41,143 nucleotides of DNA from contig CALXIZ010000059.1 in NCBI GenBank assembly GCA_944388495.1, positions 1 to 41,143 on the forward strand, given 5' to 3'. This stretch comes from an uncultured Clostridia bacterium (GTDB lineage: Bacteria > Bacillota > Clostridia > Peptostreptococcales > Anaerovoracaceae). This document shows positions 23,673-32,367 of this stretch, piece after piece. Under the pieces are notes generated by a model. That model searched no databases, was not told where the DNA came from, and saw nothing but the letters and a program-made list of their open reading frames with translations. Numbering within the stretch: the stretch's first letter is position 1; each line of letters starts with the position of its first letter. A program made the translations under genes and the position numbers.

Positions 23673-23777
23673 AATAAGGAGATATAAAATGCCGCAGGAC
23701 TGCGCGGCACGTACCGGAAACGAAAAAACAGAAAAAAGAGGGAGGAGAGTGGACTTTCTGAAACCGCGGCGAAAAAA

Positions 23778-23832
23778 ATCCCGCAGCTGTCTGATCCGCC
23801 GGGATGCGGACAAAAGCTGCGGGATCTGTTTT
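23778..23832 (+). terminator. Terminator after the XRE gene
   Basis: ATCCCGCAGCT pairs with AGCTGCGGGAT, with a smaller hairpin nested inside, followed by CTGTTTTT. Confidence 0.75.
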
Positions 23833-23899
23833 TCCGGCCGGAACAGAAAAAAGGTACGGAAGAAAGAAGAAAGGAAGTCCGGAGCCGGACGGTATACGA

Positions 23900-24793
23900 T
23901 CAGATTTCAGGACTCGTCTGATCCGAACCGCCGATACCCTCTTCGGACTGCTCATTTTCTCTGGCCTGGTCTTCCGCTTCGGAAGCGATACGGTCCGCAG
24001 CCCGGGATTCCGTCCTGACGCGGGCGTTGCCGTTACGCAGATCCTGTATGGTGACTCTCTCCTCCGTAAAATCCGCATCGCTGCTGCAGCTGAGCATGAA
24101 AGTACAGATCGCATCAGCTTCATCGTAATTTCTGGAGGAAATCGCATCGGAAATATCGCGGAATGCCTCTGCCTTAAAGTGATAGAAGTCTTCGACGACA
24201 GCGCCTGCGATATCATCGGAGTAGTCGAGGCCGTGAGTTTCCGTGACGGCGAGAATCCCCCGCGCTGTGGTCAGCGCGCTGTCGTAATCACCTTCACTGC
24301 ACTGAGTCTGGAAAGAGGTATACTGAGCCTTCAGCGCTTCCACTTCGGTGATATCCTCGGAGTAAGCGCTGATGTCGTCCGTAAACGCTTCGCCGGAAGC
24401 GCTGTTATAGCTGCTCAGCAGCTGAGCGGCATCGGCGCTGTTGATTTCTCCGTTCATATAGCGCTGGAAGAGAGCCTCTGAAGCATCGGCGACCGTCGGC
24501 CGGACAGAACTGACAAAATCGCTGTCATAGGCGTTTTCACTGAATATCTGCGAACATGTGGTGAAATCGCTGTTTTCAAATGCTCTGTTAAACTGATCTT
24601 TCGGGCTGAAGAAAAATTTATAGACGGCGAAGGCAGCCGCCGCAATTACAATCAGAAGAATGAGGATGATGATGAAAACTCTGCGTCTTTTTCTGCGCCT
24701 GTTCTTTTTATGCTGAAAATCATTGCCGAATCCGGAATTATACTCCGGCAGAAAGCGTACTGTGTTGTAATCGTGTTTTTTTACTTCGTACAT
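23900..24793 (-). CDS. Single-pass membrane protein with helical outer domain
   Basis: A 297-residue protein of unknown function. A very basic stretch (HKKNRRRKRRR) precedes one membrane helix (about 38-60), giving an inside-N topology. The outer domain (about 65-255) is helical and acidic, with alternating FNRAFENSDFTTCSQIF- and ISSRNYDEADAICTF-like units that could be degenerate TPR-like hairpins. The tail is Glu/Gln/Ser-rich. GGAGG precedes the ATG. It is convergent with the XRE gene and divergent from the isochorismatase-like gene. Confidence 0.6.
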   Translation of the reverse strand: MYEVKKHDYNTVRFLPEYNSGFGNDFQHKKNRRRKRRRVFIIILILLIVIAAAAFAVYKFFFSPKDQFNRAFENSDFTTCSQIFSENAYDSDFVSSVRPTVADASEALFQRYMNGEINSADAAQLLSSYNSASGEAFTDDISAYSEDITEVEALKAQYTSFQTQCSEGDYDSALTTARGILAVTETHGLDYSDDIAGAVVEDFYHFKAEAFRDISDAISSRNYDEADAICTFMLSCSSDADFTEERVTIQDLRNGNARVRTESRAADRIASEAEDQARENEQSEEGIGGSDQTSPEI

Positions 24794-25002
24794 GATCTAT
24801 ATCCTCCGTCTGTTTTTCGATTGACGTATTGTGTCGAAACTTCAAACTATTATATAATGTAATTCCACCATAATAAAATATACCGTATTTGAAAATAATA
24901 ATAAAGAAGAATTTTTTTTCGGCTGCTGATTCAGAGCCGGAATCTGTTCCGGACTGCCGTATTTTGCAGTCTGCAGGGAAAAAACGGGAAAGGAAAGAAA
25001 AT

Positions 25003-25596
25003 ATGATCGATAACAGCAGGAAAACGGCGGGAGATATTCTCATCGTCGTCGATGTGCAGAACGGTTTTACGAAGAAATATACTGTGGAAAAAATACCTCT
25101 CATCGAGGATCTGCTGAGCCGGAGGCTCTTCGATACGGTAGTCGCCACGAAATACTGGAATACGCCGGACAGCAATATCAGCCGCCTGATGGGATGGAAG
25201 GATCTGTGTACCGAAGCGGAACAGGACCTCGTGCCGGAGATAAAGCCTTATGTGGATCACATCACGACGAAAAATATTTATTCGGGAGCGACGCCGGAAA
25301 TGACGGAACTGCTCAAAAATCTGAACGGAGGCAGTCTTCCGGAGTACGTTTTTCTGCTCGGCTTCGATACCGAGTGCTGCCTGCTTTCCACGGCGGCCGA
25401 TCTCTTTGAGATGGGAGTCAGGCCGCTGGTGCTGACGGAATACTGCGGATCTCATGACGGACCGCGTTATCATGATGCGGGAATCATCTCACTGGAGCAT
25501 CTGATCGGACCGGATTTTCTGATCATGGATGAGAATATAAAGAGCAGGGAAAATATCCGCGATATTGTATCGCGTGTGATGGAAAAATCCGTTTAG
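25003..25596 (+). CDS. Isochorismatase-family cysteine hydrolase
   Basis: A 197-residue alpha/beta hydrolase of the isochorismatase/nicotinamidase superfamily. The likely triad is Asp17 (VVDVQNGF), Lys90 (TTKNIYSG) and Cys126 (GFDTECCLLSTA). The substrate cannot be read from the sequence: the family includes nicotinamidases and other amidases. The ATG at 25003 is preferred because AAAGGAAAG sits just upstream and the 38 extra residues of the longer frame are not family-like. It is a single-gene unit ending at the terminator at 25656. Confidence 0.83.
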   Translation: MIDNSRKTAGDILIVVDVQNGFTKKYTVEKIPLIEDLLSRRLFDTVVATKYWNTPDSNISRLMGWKDLCTEAEQDLVPEIKPYVDHITTKNIYSGATPEMTELLKNLNGGSLPEYVFLLGFDTECCLLSTAADLFEMGVRPLVLTEYCGSHDGPRYHDAGIISLEHLIGPDFLIMDENIKSRENIRDIVSRVMEKSV

Positions 25597-25655
25597 GACC
25601 GTCCGGCACAGATTCCGGAAGAGGAAAAAAGAAAAATCAGAAAAGCAGAAAGAAA

Positions 25656-25712
25656 AAAGGATACATCCTCTGTGTGAAAATGATCCTCAGAGCAGATGTA
25701 TCCTTTATGTTT
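25656..25712 (+). terminator. Terminator after the isochorismatase-family gene
   Basis: AAAGGATACATC pairs perfectly with GATGTATCCTTT, extended by CTCTG/CAGAG, followed by ATGTTTTT. Confidence 0.8.
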
Positions 25713-25800
25713 TTCTGCAATCCTCAGGGTGTATCCTGTATCCGGACGATAGCTTCACAAAATCCGCCGGCACTCTGTCTCCGGTCCCGTCTGCAAAATA

Positions 25801-26268
25801 TTATACGATCGTCGGATTCGGATCCGGCGGAAGGAGACGTGTCGTATTCGTGATAGCGGTAGCCATGAGCCATCCGTCGGGATCATAGACGTCGGCAGTC
25901 GCTACGACGACACGGCGGCCGATACTGATCACTTTCGATCTGACTGTGATATAGTCAGCTGTTTCGGGAACTCCGCGGATAAACGTGACGTTGATATCCA
26001 CCGTTCCCACCGGCGCACAGTCTACCGATACCCAGGAAAGAGTGCCCGCTGCGGCGTCGATATAGTAGCAGAGCATGCCGCCCTGAAGATTGCCGAACGG
26101 ATTGCGCTGCCAGGGTTTGATGTGGTATTTGACGATATATTCGTTATCGTCGGTGTAATCGACAAATTCCATTTTAAAGATGTCGCTGCCGGCAGACTCG
26201 TTCAGCTCAGGAGAACGGTCCGTCATCTCGATGAGCTTCTGCCGGCGTTCCTCGTGTGACCAATTCAT
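25801..26268 (-). CDS. PaaI-type hotdog thioesterase
   Basis: A 155-residue hotdog-fold protein. NPFGNLQGGMLCYYIDAAAGTLSW carries the family's H/N-x-GG...D pattern on the central helix, with PVGTVDINVTFIRGV as the following strands, as in PaaI/YigI thioesterases that hydrolyse acyl-CoAs. The first ligand is Asn where many members have His. The ATG at 26268 is used because GGAGG lies about 9 nt upstream; the longer frame adds 11 residues without a ribosome site. A paralogue is at 38781. Confidence 0.8.
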   Translation of the reverse strand: MNWSHEERRQKLIEMTDRSPELNESAGSDIFKMEFVDYTDDNEYIVKYHIKPWQRNPFGNLQGGMLCYYIDAAAGTLSWVSVDCAPVGTVDINVTFIRGVPETADYITVRSKVISIGRRVVVATADVYDPDGWLMATAITNTTRLLPPDPNPTIV

Positions 26269-26444
26269 TGTGAAAACCTCCGCTTTCTCAGTGCTGTTCA
26301 ATGTAATTCGACGTTCCTATCATAACATACTTTCTTACAGGAATTACAGGATAATCTGTCCGCCCGCGAAAGAAAAATGCGGCGCAGAGTGCGGGAAGCG
26401 CGTCTGCGCGGAAGCGGTGAAAAAATAGAAAAGGCGGGACAGAA

Positions 26445-26502
26445 CAACTATATATAGACAAAAAACGCAATGTGTACGTCGATAATCAACAAGATATAGA
26501 TT
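26445..26502. promoter_or_regulatory. Candidate pair of NrdR boxes before nrdD
   Basis: CTATATATAG (26448-26457) is a perfect palindrome matching the core of the NrdR box. A weaker AAGATATAGA (26491-26500) lies 42 bp downstream, close to four helical turns. Paired NrdR boxes on one DNA face are the rule upstream of ribonucleotide reductase genes. Both are just upstream of the nrdD promoter. Confidence 0.45.
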
Positions 26503-26510
26503 TATTTTCG

Positions 26511-26539
26511 TGGACAGTCAACCCGCATTCTGGTACAAT
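26511..26539 (+). promoter_or_regulatory. nrdD promoter
   Basis: TGGACA (26511-26516), a 17-bp spacer, and an extended -10 TGGTACAAT with hexamer 26534-26539. Confidence 0.75.
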
Positions 26540-26636
26540 AAGGAGCAAAATAAAGAAACGGTAAAATCAGAGTAAAGATATGAAAGAGCAGGACCAGAAT
26601 GCGGCGGATAAAAAATCCGCGGAAAGGGAGGAGAAG

Positions 26637-28763
26637 ATGAAGGTCATCAAAAGGGACGGCAGCACGGTCGATTTTGACCGCAGCAAGATCGAAAACGCCA
26701 TCCGCAAGGCGAACGGAGCCGTAGAGGAAAAAGAACGCATCGGGGAGGAGAAGATTATCGGAATCGCCGATTTCATCGAATCGAAAAAGCGTCCCCGTCT
26801 GCTGGTGGAAGACATACAGGATATGGTGGAACACAGACTGATGGAAGCCGGAAAATTTGATCTGGCCAAAGCCTACATCATCTACCGCTATTCCCGTGCG
26901 CTTGTGAGAAAGGCGAATACGACGGACGATTCCATTCTCAGCCTGATCAGAAACAGCAATAAAGATGTCATGGAGGAGAATTCAAACAAAAATGCCGTCA
27001 TGGCAGCGACACAGCGCGATCTGATTGCCGGAGAGGTGTCAAAGGATCTGACAAAGCGCATTCTTCTGCCGGAAAAAATCTCGAAAGCGCACGAGGAAGG
27101 AGCGATACACTTCCACGATGCGGATTATTTCCTGCAGCCGATTTTCAACTGCTGTCTCGTCAACCTGGGCGATATGCTGGACAACGGCACCGTGATGAAC
27201 GGCAAGATGATCGAGTCTCCGAAGAGCTTTCAGGTGGCCTGCACCGTCATGACGCAGATCATCGCCGCAGTGGCCAGCAGCCAGTACGGCGGCCAGTCTG
27301 TCGATGTCAGCCATCTGGGAAAATATCTGAGAAAGAGCTATTACAAATTCCGCCGTCAGATTGAAGAGGACTGTAAAGGACAGGTGCCGGAGGAAATCGT
27401 GGAAAAGCTCACCTGCGACAGGCTTCACGACGAACTGAGATCCGGCGTACAGACGATCCAGTATCAGATCAACACACTGATGACGACAAACGGTCAGTCG
27501 CCGTTTGTGACGCTGTTTCTGAACCTCAGAGAGGATGACGAGTATGTCAGAGAAAACGCTATGATCATCGAAGAGATTCTGAGACAGCGTCTTCAGGGGA
27601 TCAAAAATGAAAAGGGCGTCTTTGTGACGCCGGCTTTCCCGAAGCTGATCTATGTCCTCGACGAGCACAACTGTCTCAAAGGCGGAAAATACGACTACAT
27701 CACGAAGCTGGCGGTGAAATGCTCCGCAAAGCGCATGTATCCCGACTACATTTCGGCAAAGAAAATGCGGGAATATTACGAGGGCAATGTCTTCAGCTGT
27801 ATGGGCTGCCGCAGCTTTCTCTCGCCGTGGAAGGACGAAAACGGAGAATATAAGTTTGAGGGCCGCTTCAATCAGGGAGTCGTCAGCATCAATCTGCCGC
27901 AGATCGCGATTCTTGCCGCAGGAGATGAAGAGAAATTCTGGAAGCTGCTGGACGAACGTCTGGATCTCTGCTATGAGGCGCTGATGTGCCGCCATAATGC
28001 GCTGAAGGGCGTAAAATCGGATACGAGTCCGGTTCACTGGCAGTACGGCGCGATAGCCCGGCTGGAAAAGGGCGAAGTGATCGACCGCTATCTCAAGGGC
28101 GGATATTCCACGATCTCTCTGGGATATATCGGAATTTACGAGATGACGAAACTCATGAAAGGTGTGAGCCATACAGATCCTGCCGGAAGGGAATTTGCAT
28201 TCCGCGTCATGCGGTACATGAGAGCGAGATGCGACCGGTGGAAGGAGGAGACGGGACTCGGCTTCGGCCTCTACGGCACGCCGGCGGAGTCTCTGTGTTA
28301 CCGCTTTGCGCGTATCGATCAGGAGAGATTCGGAACGATTCCTGATGTGACGGATAAGGGCTATTATACGAATTCCTATCATGTGGACGTCAGAGAAGAG
28401 ATCGACGCCTTTTCGAAATTCACTTTTGAGAGCGAGTTTCAGAAGATTTCATCCGGAGGGGCGATTTCCTATGTGGAAGTGCCGAATATGAAAAATAATC
28501 TCGCGGCCATGGAGGACGTGGTGCGCTTCATCTATGATAATATCCAGTATGCCGAGTTCAACACGAAGTCGGATTACTGTCAGGAATGCGGATATGACGG
28601 AGAAATCCTCATCAATGATGATAACGAATGGGAATGCCCGAACTGCGGAAATAAAGACCAGAGCAGAATGAATGTCACACGGCGTACCTGCGGCTATCTG
28701 GGTGAGAATTTCTGGAATGTGGGAAAGACGAAGGAGATAAAAGCGAGGGTTCTGCATCTGTAA
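26637..28763 (+). CDS. nrdD: Anaerobic ribonucleoside-triphosphate reductase
   Basis: A 708-residue class III ribonucleotide reductase that makes dNTPs without oxygen using a glycyl radical. The N-terminal ATP-cone (KVIKRDGSTVDFDRSKIENAI) senses dATP/ATP. The catalytic domain includes HFHDADYFLQP and SCMGCRSFLSPW; the C-terminus has a CQEC...CPNC zinc site and the radical glycine near 686 in RTCGYLG. The ATG at 26637 has AAGGGAGGAG upstream and begins right before the ATP cone; the earlier ATG at 26580 lacks a ribosome site. nrdG follows 19 bp later. Confidence 0.96.
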   Translation: MKVIKRDGSTVDFDRSKIENAIRKANGAVEEKERIGEEKIIGIADFIESKKRPRLLVEDIQDMVEHRLMEAGKFDLAKAYIIYRYSRALVRKANTTDDSILSLIRNSNKDVMEENSNKNAVMAATQRDLIAGEVSKDLTKRILLPEKISKAHEEGAIHFHDADYFLQPIFNCCLVNLGDMLDNGTVMNGKMIESPKSFQVACTVMTQIIAAVASSQYGGQSVDVSHLGKYLRKSYYKFRRQIEEDCKGQVPEEIVEKLTCDRLHDELRSGVQTIQYQINTLMTTNGQSPFVTLFLNLREDDEYVRENAMIIEEILRQRLQGIKNEKGVFVTPAFPKLIYVLDEHNCLKGGKYDYITKLAVKCSAKRMYPDYISAKKMREYYEGNVFSCMGCRSFLSPWKDENGEYKFEGRFNQGVVSINLPQIAILAAGDEEKFWKLLDERLDLCYEALMCRHNALKGVKSDTSPVHWQYGAIARLEKGEVIDRYLKGGYSTISLGYIGIYEMTKLMKGVSHTDPAGREFAFRVMRYMRARCDRWKEETGLGFGLYGTPAESLCYRFARIDQERFGTIPDVTDKGYYTNSYHVDVREEIDAFSKFTFESEFQKISSGGAISYVEVPNMKNNLAAMEDVVRFIYDNIQYAEFNTKSDYCQECGYDGEILINDDNEWECPNCGNKDQSRMNVTRRTCGYLGENFWNVGKTKEIKARVLHL

Positions 28764-28782
28764 GCGGAACGGCGGATAAAAG

Positions 28783-29328
28783 ATGAATTATATCAGGATA
28801 AAAAAACATGATATATCCAGCGGACCGGGAGTGCGCGTCTCTCTTTACGTGAGCGGATGTACACATCACTGCAGAAACTGTTTTAATCCGGAGACCTGGG
28901 ATTTCTCGGCGGGAAGTCCGTTCGGACAGGAGACGGAGGAGGAAATCCTGGAGGCTCTGCGGCCGTCCTATATCAGAGGTCTGACTCTTCTGGGCGGGGA
29001 GCCTTTCGAGCCGCAGAACCGGCCGGCGCTGGCCGCTCTGACGGAAAGAGTGCGCAGAGAACTTCCGGAGAAGACGATCTGGTGCTATACCGGCTATGAC
29101 TACGAAAAAGACCTCCTGACAGCCTGCGGTTCGGATGACGGATCGGCGGAGGCTCTTCTGCGTCTTCTGGATGTTGTGGTGGACGGCGAGTTTTCGGAGG
29201 AGGAAAAGGTCATCGACCTGAGATTCCGCGGTTCGCTGAATCAGCGGATCATCGATGTGAAAAAATCGCTGACGGACGGACGCACGGTTCTCTGGACGGA
29301 CGAAGAACAGGCGGCCGGACAGAAATAA
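28783..29328 (+). CDS. nrdG: NrdD-activating radical SAM protein
   Basis: A 181-residue radical SAM enzyme that makes the glycyl radical on NrdD. CTHHCRNC is the Cx3CxxC motif for the 4Fe-4S cluster, preceded by GPGVRVSLYVSGC and followed by FNPETWDF and LLGGEPF, all standard for NrdG. Length is typical. It lies directly after nrdD with only a weak ribosome site, so the two are probably one transcript. Confidence 0.95.
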   Translation: MNYIRIKKHDISSGPGVRVSLYVSGCTHHCRNCFNPETWDFSAGSPFGQETEEEILEALRPSYIRGLTLLGGEPFEPQNRPALAALTERVRRELPEKTIWCYTGYDYEKDLLTACGSDDGSAEALLRLLDVVVDGEFSEEEKVIDLRFRGSLNQRIIDVKKSLTDGRTVLWTDEEQAAGQK

Positions 29329-29463
29329 AAAAACAGGAACAGGATTGTTTTTTTCAAAGAGCAGCACTTCTCCGGGATTTCGTGTATAATAAACAGAATG
29401 ATTCAGGGCGCAGACGGCCGGTTCAGGCTGCGCATACCGGATATCGGGGAAAGAGAGAAGCAG

Positions 29464-29913
29464 ATGAGAGCACAGACGACCGTGAAAATAAGAAAACTCA
29501 GGGAGAATGCCGTTCTTCCTGTCTACGGCTCCGAGGAGGCTGCGGGCGCCGATCTTTACGCCTGCGAGGGTGCGGAGATTCAGATACAGCCTCAGGAGAC
29601 AGTGATGATTCATACAGGGCTGTCGGCCGAGATTCCGAAGGGATATGCAGGACTGATCTTCGCCAGAAGCGGCATCGCTTCGAAACGCGGGCTGGCGCCG
29701 GCAAATAAAGTCGGCGTCATCGATTCGGACTATCGGGGCGAGCTGATGGTGGCGCTTCACAATCACTCACAGGAAACGGCGGCCGTCGCTGACGGGGAGA
29801 GAATCGCGCAGCTCGTCATCGTTCCGTATCTTCGCGCTGAATTTACAGAGGCGGAAGAGCTGGAGGAAACCGGACGCGGAGAAGGCGGATTCGGCTCCAC
29901 GGGAAGATGCTGA
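29464..29913 (+). CDS. dut: dUTP diphosphatase
   Basis: A 149-residue trimeric dUTPase that turns dUTP into dUMP and pyrophosphate, keeping uracil out of DNA. All five motifs are present: AGADLYA (27-33), RSGIASKRG (68-), GVIDSDYRGEL (84-), RIAQLVI (113-) and the P-loop-like RGEGGFGSTG (138-147). The ATG at 29464 has GGGAAAGAGAGAAG upstream; the longer frame from 29398 begins inside the probable promoter (TATAAT at 29385-29390). It follows nrdD/nrdG, another dNTP supply unit. Confidence 0.95.
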   Translation: MRAQTTVKIRKLRENAVLPVYGSEEAAGADLYACEGAEIQIQPQETVMIHTGLSAEIPKGYAGLIFARSGIASKRGLAPANKVGVIDSDYRGELMVALHNHSQETAAVADGERIAQLVIVPYLRAEFTEAEELEETGRGEGGFGSTGRC

Positions 29914-30040
29914 ACCGGAGCCGCCGGCGGAATCCATAATTTCCGCTTGTAAAACGGGATGAGTATGTTATTATATAGAGCGTCCAGGATACGTCGATTA
30001 TGTTGGTGAGATAACAAAATTATTGCGGAGGATTATTTTT

Positions 30041-30319
30041 ATGAACAAAACAGAACTGATCGCAGCTATGGCCGAAAAGACAGGAAGCACGAAGAAAGAT
30101 GCAGAAGCGGCTCTCGGCGCCATGCTGGCGAGCATAAGTGAAGCTCTTGTAGCCGGAGAAAAAGTTCAGCTTATCGGTTTCGGAACGTTTGAGACGAGAG
30201 ACAGAGCGGAAAGAGAAGGCAGAAATCCGAGAAAACCTGGCGAAATGATCAAAATCCCTGCATGCAAGGCTCCGGCCTTTAAAGCGGGAAAAGCTCTGAA
30301 AGACGCGGTAAATAAATAG
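30041..30319 (+). CDS. hup: HU family DNA-binding protein
   Basis: A 92-residue histone-like protein. [25 protein letters not shown] forms the helical base and [23 protein letters not shown] the DNA-gripping beta arm with the conserved GRNP. HU compacts and bends DNA. The ATG at 30041 has GGAGG upstream; six additional codons from 30023 are not family-like. It is a single-gene unit with a terminator at 30374. Confidence 0.96.
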   Translation: MNKTELIAAMAEKTGSTKKDAEAALGAMLASISEALVAGEKVQLIGFGTFETRDRAEREGRNPRKPGEMIKIPACKAPAFKAGKALKDAVNK

Positions 30320-30373
30320 GACAGAAAGGGAAGAACCCGGCGGCGAACGCAAAAACGCCGATTCTTTGCTGCA

Positions 30374-30409
30374 GACGCTCCGGAAAAATTTTTCGGAGCG
30401 TCATTTTAT
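30374..30409 (+). terminator. HU gene terminator
   Basis: GACGCTCCG pairs with CGGAGCGTC with an A/T-rich inner part, followed by ATTTTATG. Confidence 0.7.
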
Positions 30410-30412
30410 GTA

Positions 30413-30441
30413 TTGACAAAATCATCGGAATGTGGCATTCT
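30413..30441 (+). promoter_or_regulatory. Promoter of the DUF3793-flavodoxin operon
   Basis: TTGACA (30413-30418), a 17-bp spacer, and a weak -10 CATTCT (30436-30441). The predicted start (about 30448) abuts operator 4, the same layout as at 8105-8165. Confidence 0.6.
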
Positions 30442-30448
30442 AACGATA

Positions 30449-30464
30449 GTTAGTTTTGACTAAT
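30449..30464. promoter_or_regulatory. Iron-regulon operator 4
   Basis: GTTAG-TTTTGA-CTAAT, one mismatch from the perfect palindrome, at the predicted transcription start of the DUF3793-flavodoxin operon. Confidence 0.7.
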
Positions 30465-30476
30465 GAAAGACCGGCC

Positions 30477-30500
30477 GATCAGAGATCAGAGATCAGAGAT
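30477..30500 (+). repeat. 7-bp tandem repeat between two operators
   Basis: GATCAGA is repeated three times and followed by a partial fourth unit (GAT). It lies between operators 4 and 5 and may only set their spacing. Confidence 0.7.
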
Positions 30501-30538
30501 CGGAAAGCGGCAGGAGGCCGTTTTTTTTCGGCAACTTG

Positions 30539-30554
30539 GTTAGTTTAGCCTAAC
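30539..30554. promoter_or_regulatory. Iron-regulon operator 5
   Basis: GTTAG-TTTAGC-CTAAC has perfect half-sites. It lies 33 bp before the GTG start of the DUF3793 gene and 90 bp after operator 4. Confidence 0.75.
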
Positions 30555-30586
30555 TTACGACTGCGGTATGAAGAAAGGAGCTGTGT

Positions 30587-31138
30587 GTGCTTGAAAGATA
30601 TCTCATTCAACATTGTTCACCTACACTTGCGGCACTGAAGACTGCCAATATGTTCTGTCTTCCTTTCTCTTCGGAAGAAGATCTGCAGAGACAGCTCCGC
30701 ATCTGGAATGAATGTCTGGAGCGGAAAGGAGTCAGTCTGCTCTTTCTCTGCAGGGGAAAGAGGAGAGCCATGATTTATGTTTTCCGCAGACTTCACCTTC
30801 AGAGAGATCTTTCGGATCCCGCGACAGCGCGCTTTCTCTCATGCTGCGGATATCCCGGCACGGGTGTTGAGGATGATCTGAACTGTCTGAAGCAGAGACT
30901 GCAGGGACAGGGCGGCTTTCCTCATGAGATCGGTCTGTTTCTCGGATATCCGCTCAGAGACGTGATCGGCTTTATCAGAAATGAAGGAAAAAACTGCAGG
31001 TGTGCCGACTGCTGGAAGGTATACGGTGATGAATGCGAAGCGAGGAAGGTTTTCGCGGAATTCCGCAAATGCACGGATGCGTATATGCGCCTGTGGAAAG
31101 CGGGCAGAAGTATCCTCAATCTTACGGTGGCGGCCTGA
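30587..31138 (+). CDS. DUF3793 family protein
   Basis: A 183-residue protein of a clostridial family often placed next to flavodoxin. It begins LERYLIQHCSPTLAALKTANMF, the family's usual opening, with VSLLFLCRGKRRAMIYVFR and EIGLFLGYPLRDVIGFI in the middle, then CRCADCWKVYGDECEA, a group of cysteines that could bind metal. The biochemical role is unknown. The GTG is fixed by AGAAAGGAG 6 nt upstream. It is the first gene of an operon with flavodoxin behind operators 4 and 5, so iron-starvation induction is likely. Confidence 0.85.
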   Translation: MLERYLIQHCSPTLAALKTANMFCLPFSSEEDLQRQLRIWNECLERKGVSLLFLCRGKRRAMIYVFRRLHLQRDLSDPATARFLSCCGYPGTGVEDDLNCLKQRLQGQGGFPHEIGLFLGYPLRDVIGFIRNEGKNCRCADCWKVYGDECEARKVFAEFRKCTDAYMRLWKAGRSILNLTVAA

Positions 31139-31173
31139 CAGCGGATATATTTTACAAGGAGGTTTATCATCAG

Positions 31174-31599
31174 ATGAGCAGAGTTGCAGTCGTTTACTGG
31201 AGCGGAACGGGAAATACAGCCATGATGGCTGAAAAAGTCGTCCGGGGAGTCCGCTCCTGCGGAGCAGAGGCTGTTTTATATACGGCCTCTCAGTTTGACA
31301 GCGGAATGATGGATGAGTATGATGCGATTGCTTTCGGCTGCCCGTCCATGGGAGCCGAACAGCTGGAGGAAAGTGAATTTGAACCCATGTTTTCACGCTG
31401 TGAGCCGAAGCTGAAGGGCAGAAAAATCGCTCTTTTCGGTTCTTATGGCTGGGGCGACGGCGAATGGATGAAAATGTGGGAGGATACCTGTATCAGCGAC
31501 GGAGCACTGCTCGCTTATCACAGCGTGATCTGCAATGAGGCGCCTGATGACGGAGCGAAGGCAGAGTGCGAAGCGCTGGGAAAAGCACTCGCCGGATAA
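31174..31599 (+). CDS. Flavodoxin
   Basis: A 141-residue FMN electron carrier. The phosphate-binding loop is WSGTGNTAMMA near residue 9, followed by the FMN-stacking loops GCPSMGAEQLEE and GSYGWGDGEWM. Flavodoxins replace ferredoxin when iron is short, which fits the operators in front of the operon. The ATG at 31174 has AAGGAGG upstream. It lies 35 bp after the DUF3793 gene and a strong terminator follows. Confidence 0.92.
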   Translation: MSRVAVVYWSGTGNTAMMAEKVVRGVRSCGAEAVLYTASQFDSGMMDEYDAIAFGCPSMGAEQLEESEFEPMFSRCEPKLKGRKIALFGSYGWGDGEWMKMWEDTCISDGALLAYHSVICNEAPDDGAKAECEALGKALAG

Positions 31600-31921
31600 A
31601 AAATTATTTGACAGGCGGAAAAAAGGGTCCGTCGGGAGTAAAGGTGGAATATACGTTATCAGCGATGAGAAGGCAGGCGGAGAGGAGAAGAGAGATGATA
31701 CTGATAGAAGATTAAAATGAAAAAGATTCCTTCAGGACATTCCTGTACAGAAAAACGCACAAAAACCGCCCCGGATGTGTCCGGGGCGGTTTTTGTGCAC
31801 TTTATCGTCAATTAAAAGGTTTAAGAGAAAGTTTTATGCCTGTCGGTGTCAGTCATTATCGTTTCGCCTGTCAGCAGATGTCAGTTTCCGCAGATGAAGC
31901 CTCTCCGCTTCCGGCCTTCTG
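31600..31921. other. Intergenic stretch after flavodoxin
   Basis: Contains the flavodoxin terminator at 31757-31798 and no credible gene. An open frame to about 31720 has no family or ribosome site. Confidence 0.5.
31757..31798 (+). terminator. Flavodoxin operon terminator
   Basis: A perfect 19-bp stem (GCACAAAAACCGCCCCGGA) with a TGTG loop; T and A tracts within the stem make it suit both strands. Confidence 0.88.
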
Positions 31922-32359
31922 TCATTCGATGGCGATATATTTCTTTTCAGGAATCTGAGCGGGCACTTCCTTCGGGAAGGTCAGCGTCAGAATACCGTTT
32001 TCATATGCGGCTTTAATATCTTCTTCTTTCATGTTTTCACCCACATAGAAGCTTCTGCTGCAGGAGCCGGTATATCTTTCGCGGAAGACGTAACCTTTTT
32101 CCTCATCCTTCTTTTCCTCTTCGCCGCTGTCTCTGACGGCCGAAATGGTCAGATAGCCGTTGCTGAGCTCCGCTTTGATATCACCTTTTTCATAGCCGGG
32201 CAGATCCATCTCCATGACGTACATGCCGTCTTTTTCTCTGATATCTGTCTTCATCGAAGGCGTCTGCGCTCTGTTGCCGGCGCCGAAGAACGGAGCGGAA
32301 AACATATCATTAAAAAAGTTATCTAATCCGAAATAAGTTCTTGGTGTTAATGCAGTCAT
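31922..32359 (-). CDS. Small heat shock protein (Hsp20/alpha-crystallin)
   Basis: A 145-residue ATP-independent chaperone that holds unfolding proteins. The alpha-crystallin domain (about 36-135) has MKTDIREKDGMYVMEMDLPGYEKGDIKAEL, YLTISAVR, RSFYVGENMKEEDIKAAYENGILTLTFPK, and the C-terminal I-x-I-like anchor. It has a CIRCE site overlapping the promoter and a hairpin that would hide the ribosome site, suggesting two layers of heat control. AAAGGAGGT precedes the ATG. Confidence 0.95.
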   Translation of the reverse strand: MTALTPRTYFGLDNFFNDMFSAPFFGAGNRAQTPSMKTDIREKDGMYVMEMDLPGYEKGDIKAELSNGYLTISAVRDSGEEEKKDEEKGYVFRERYTGSCSRSFYVGENMKEEDIKAAYENGILTLTFPKEVPAQIPEKKYIAIE

Positions 32360-32367
32360 GATGAATA

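Noticed and set aside
23635..24481. Overlapping plus-strand frames after the XRE gene
   Set aside because: They run through a terminator and then antisense to the membrane protein at 23900; composition is unlike a protein.
27039..28382. 447-codon minus-strand frame inside nrdD
   Set aside because: Long only because of codon bias in nrdD; its translation is His/Arg-rich with no motif.
30477..30500. CRISPR-like array
   Set aside because: Only three 7-bp tandem units without spacers; a simple tandem repeat.
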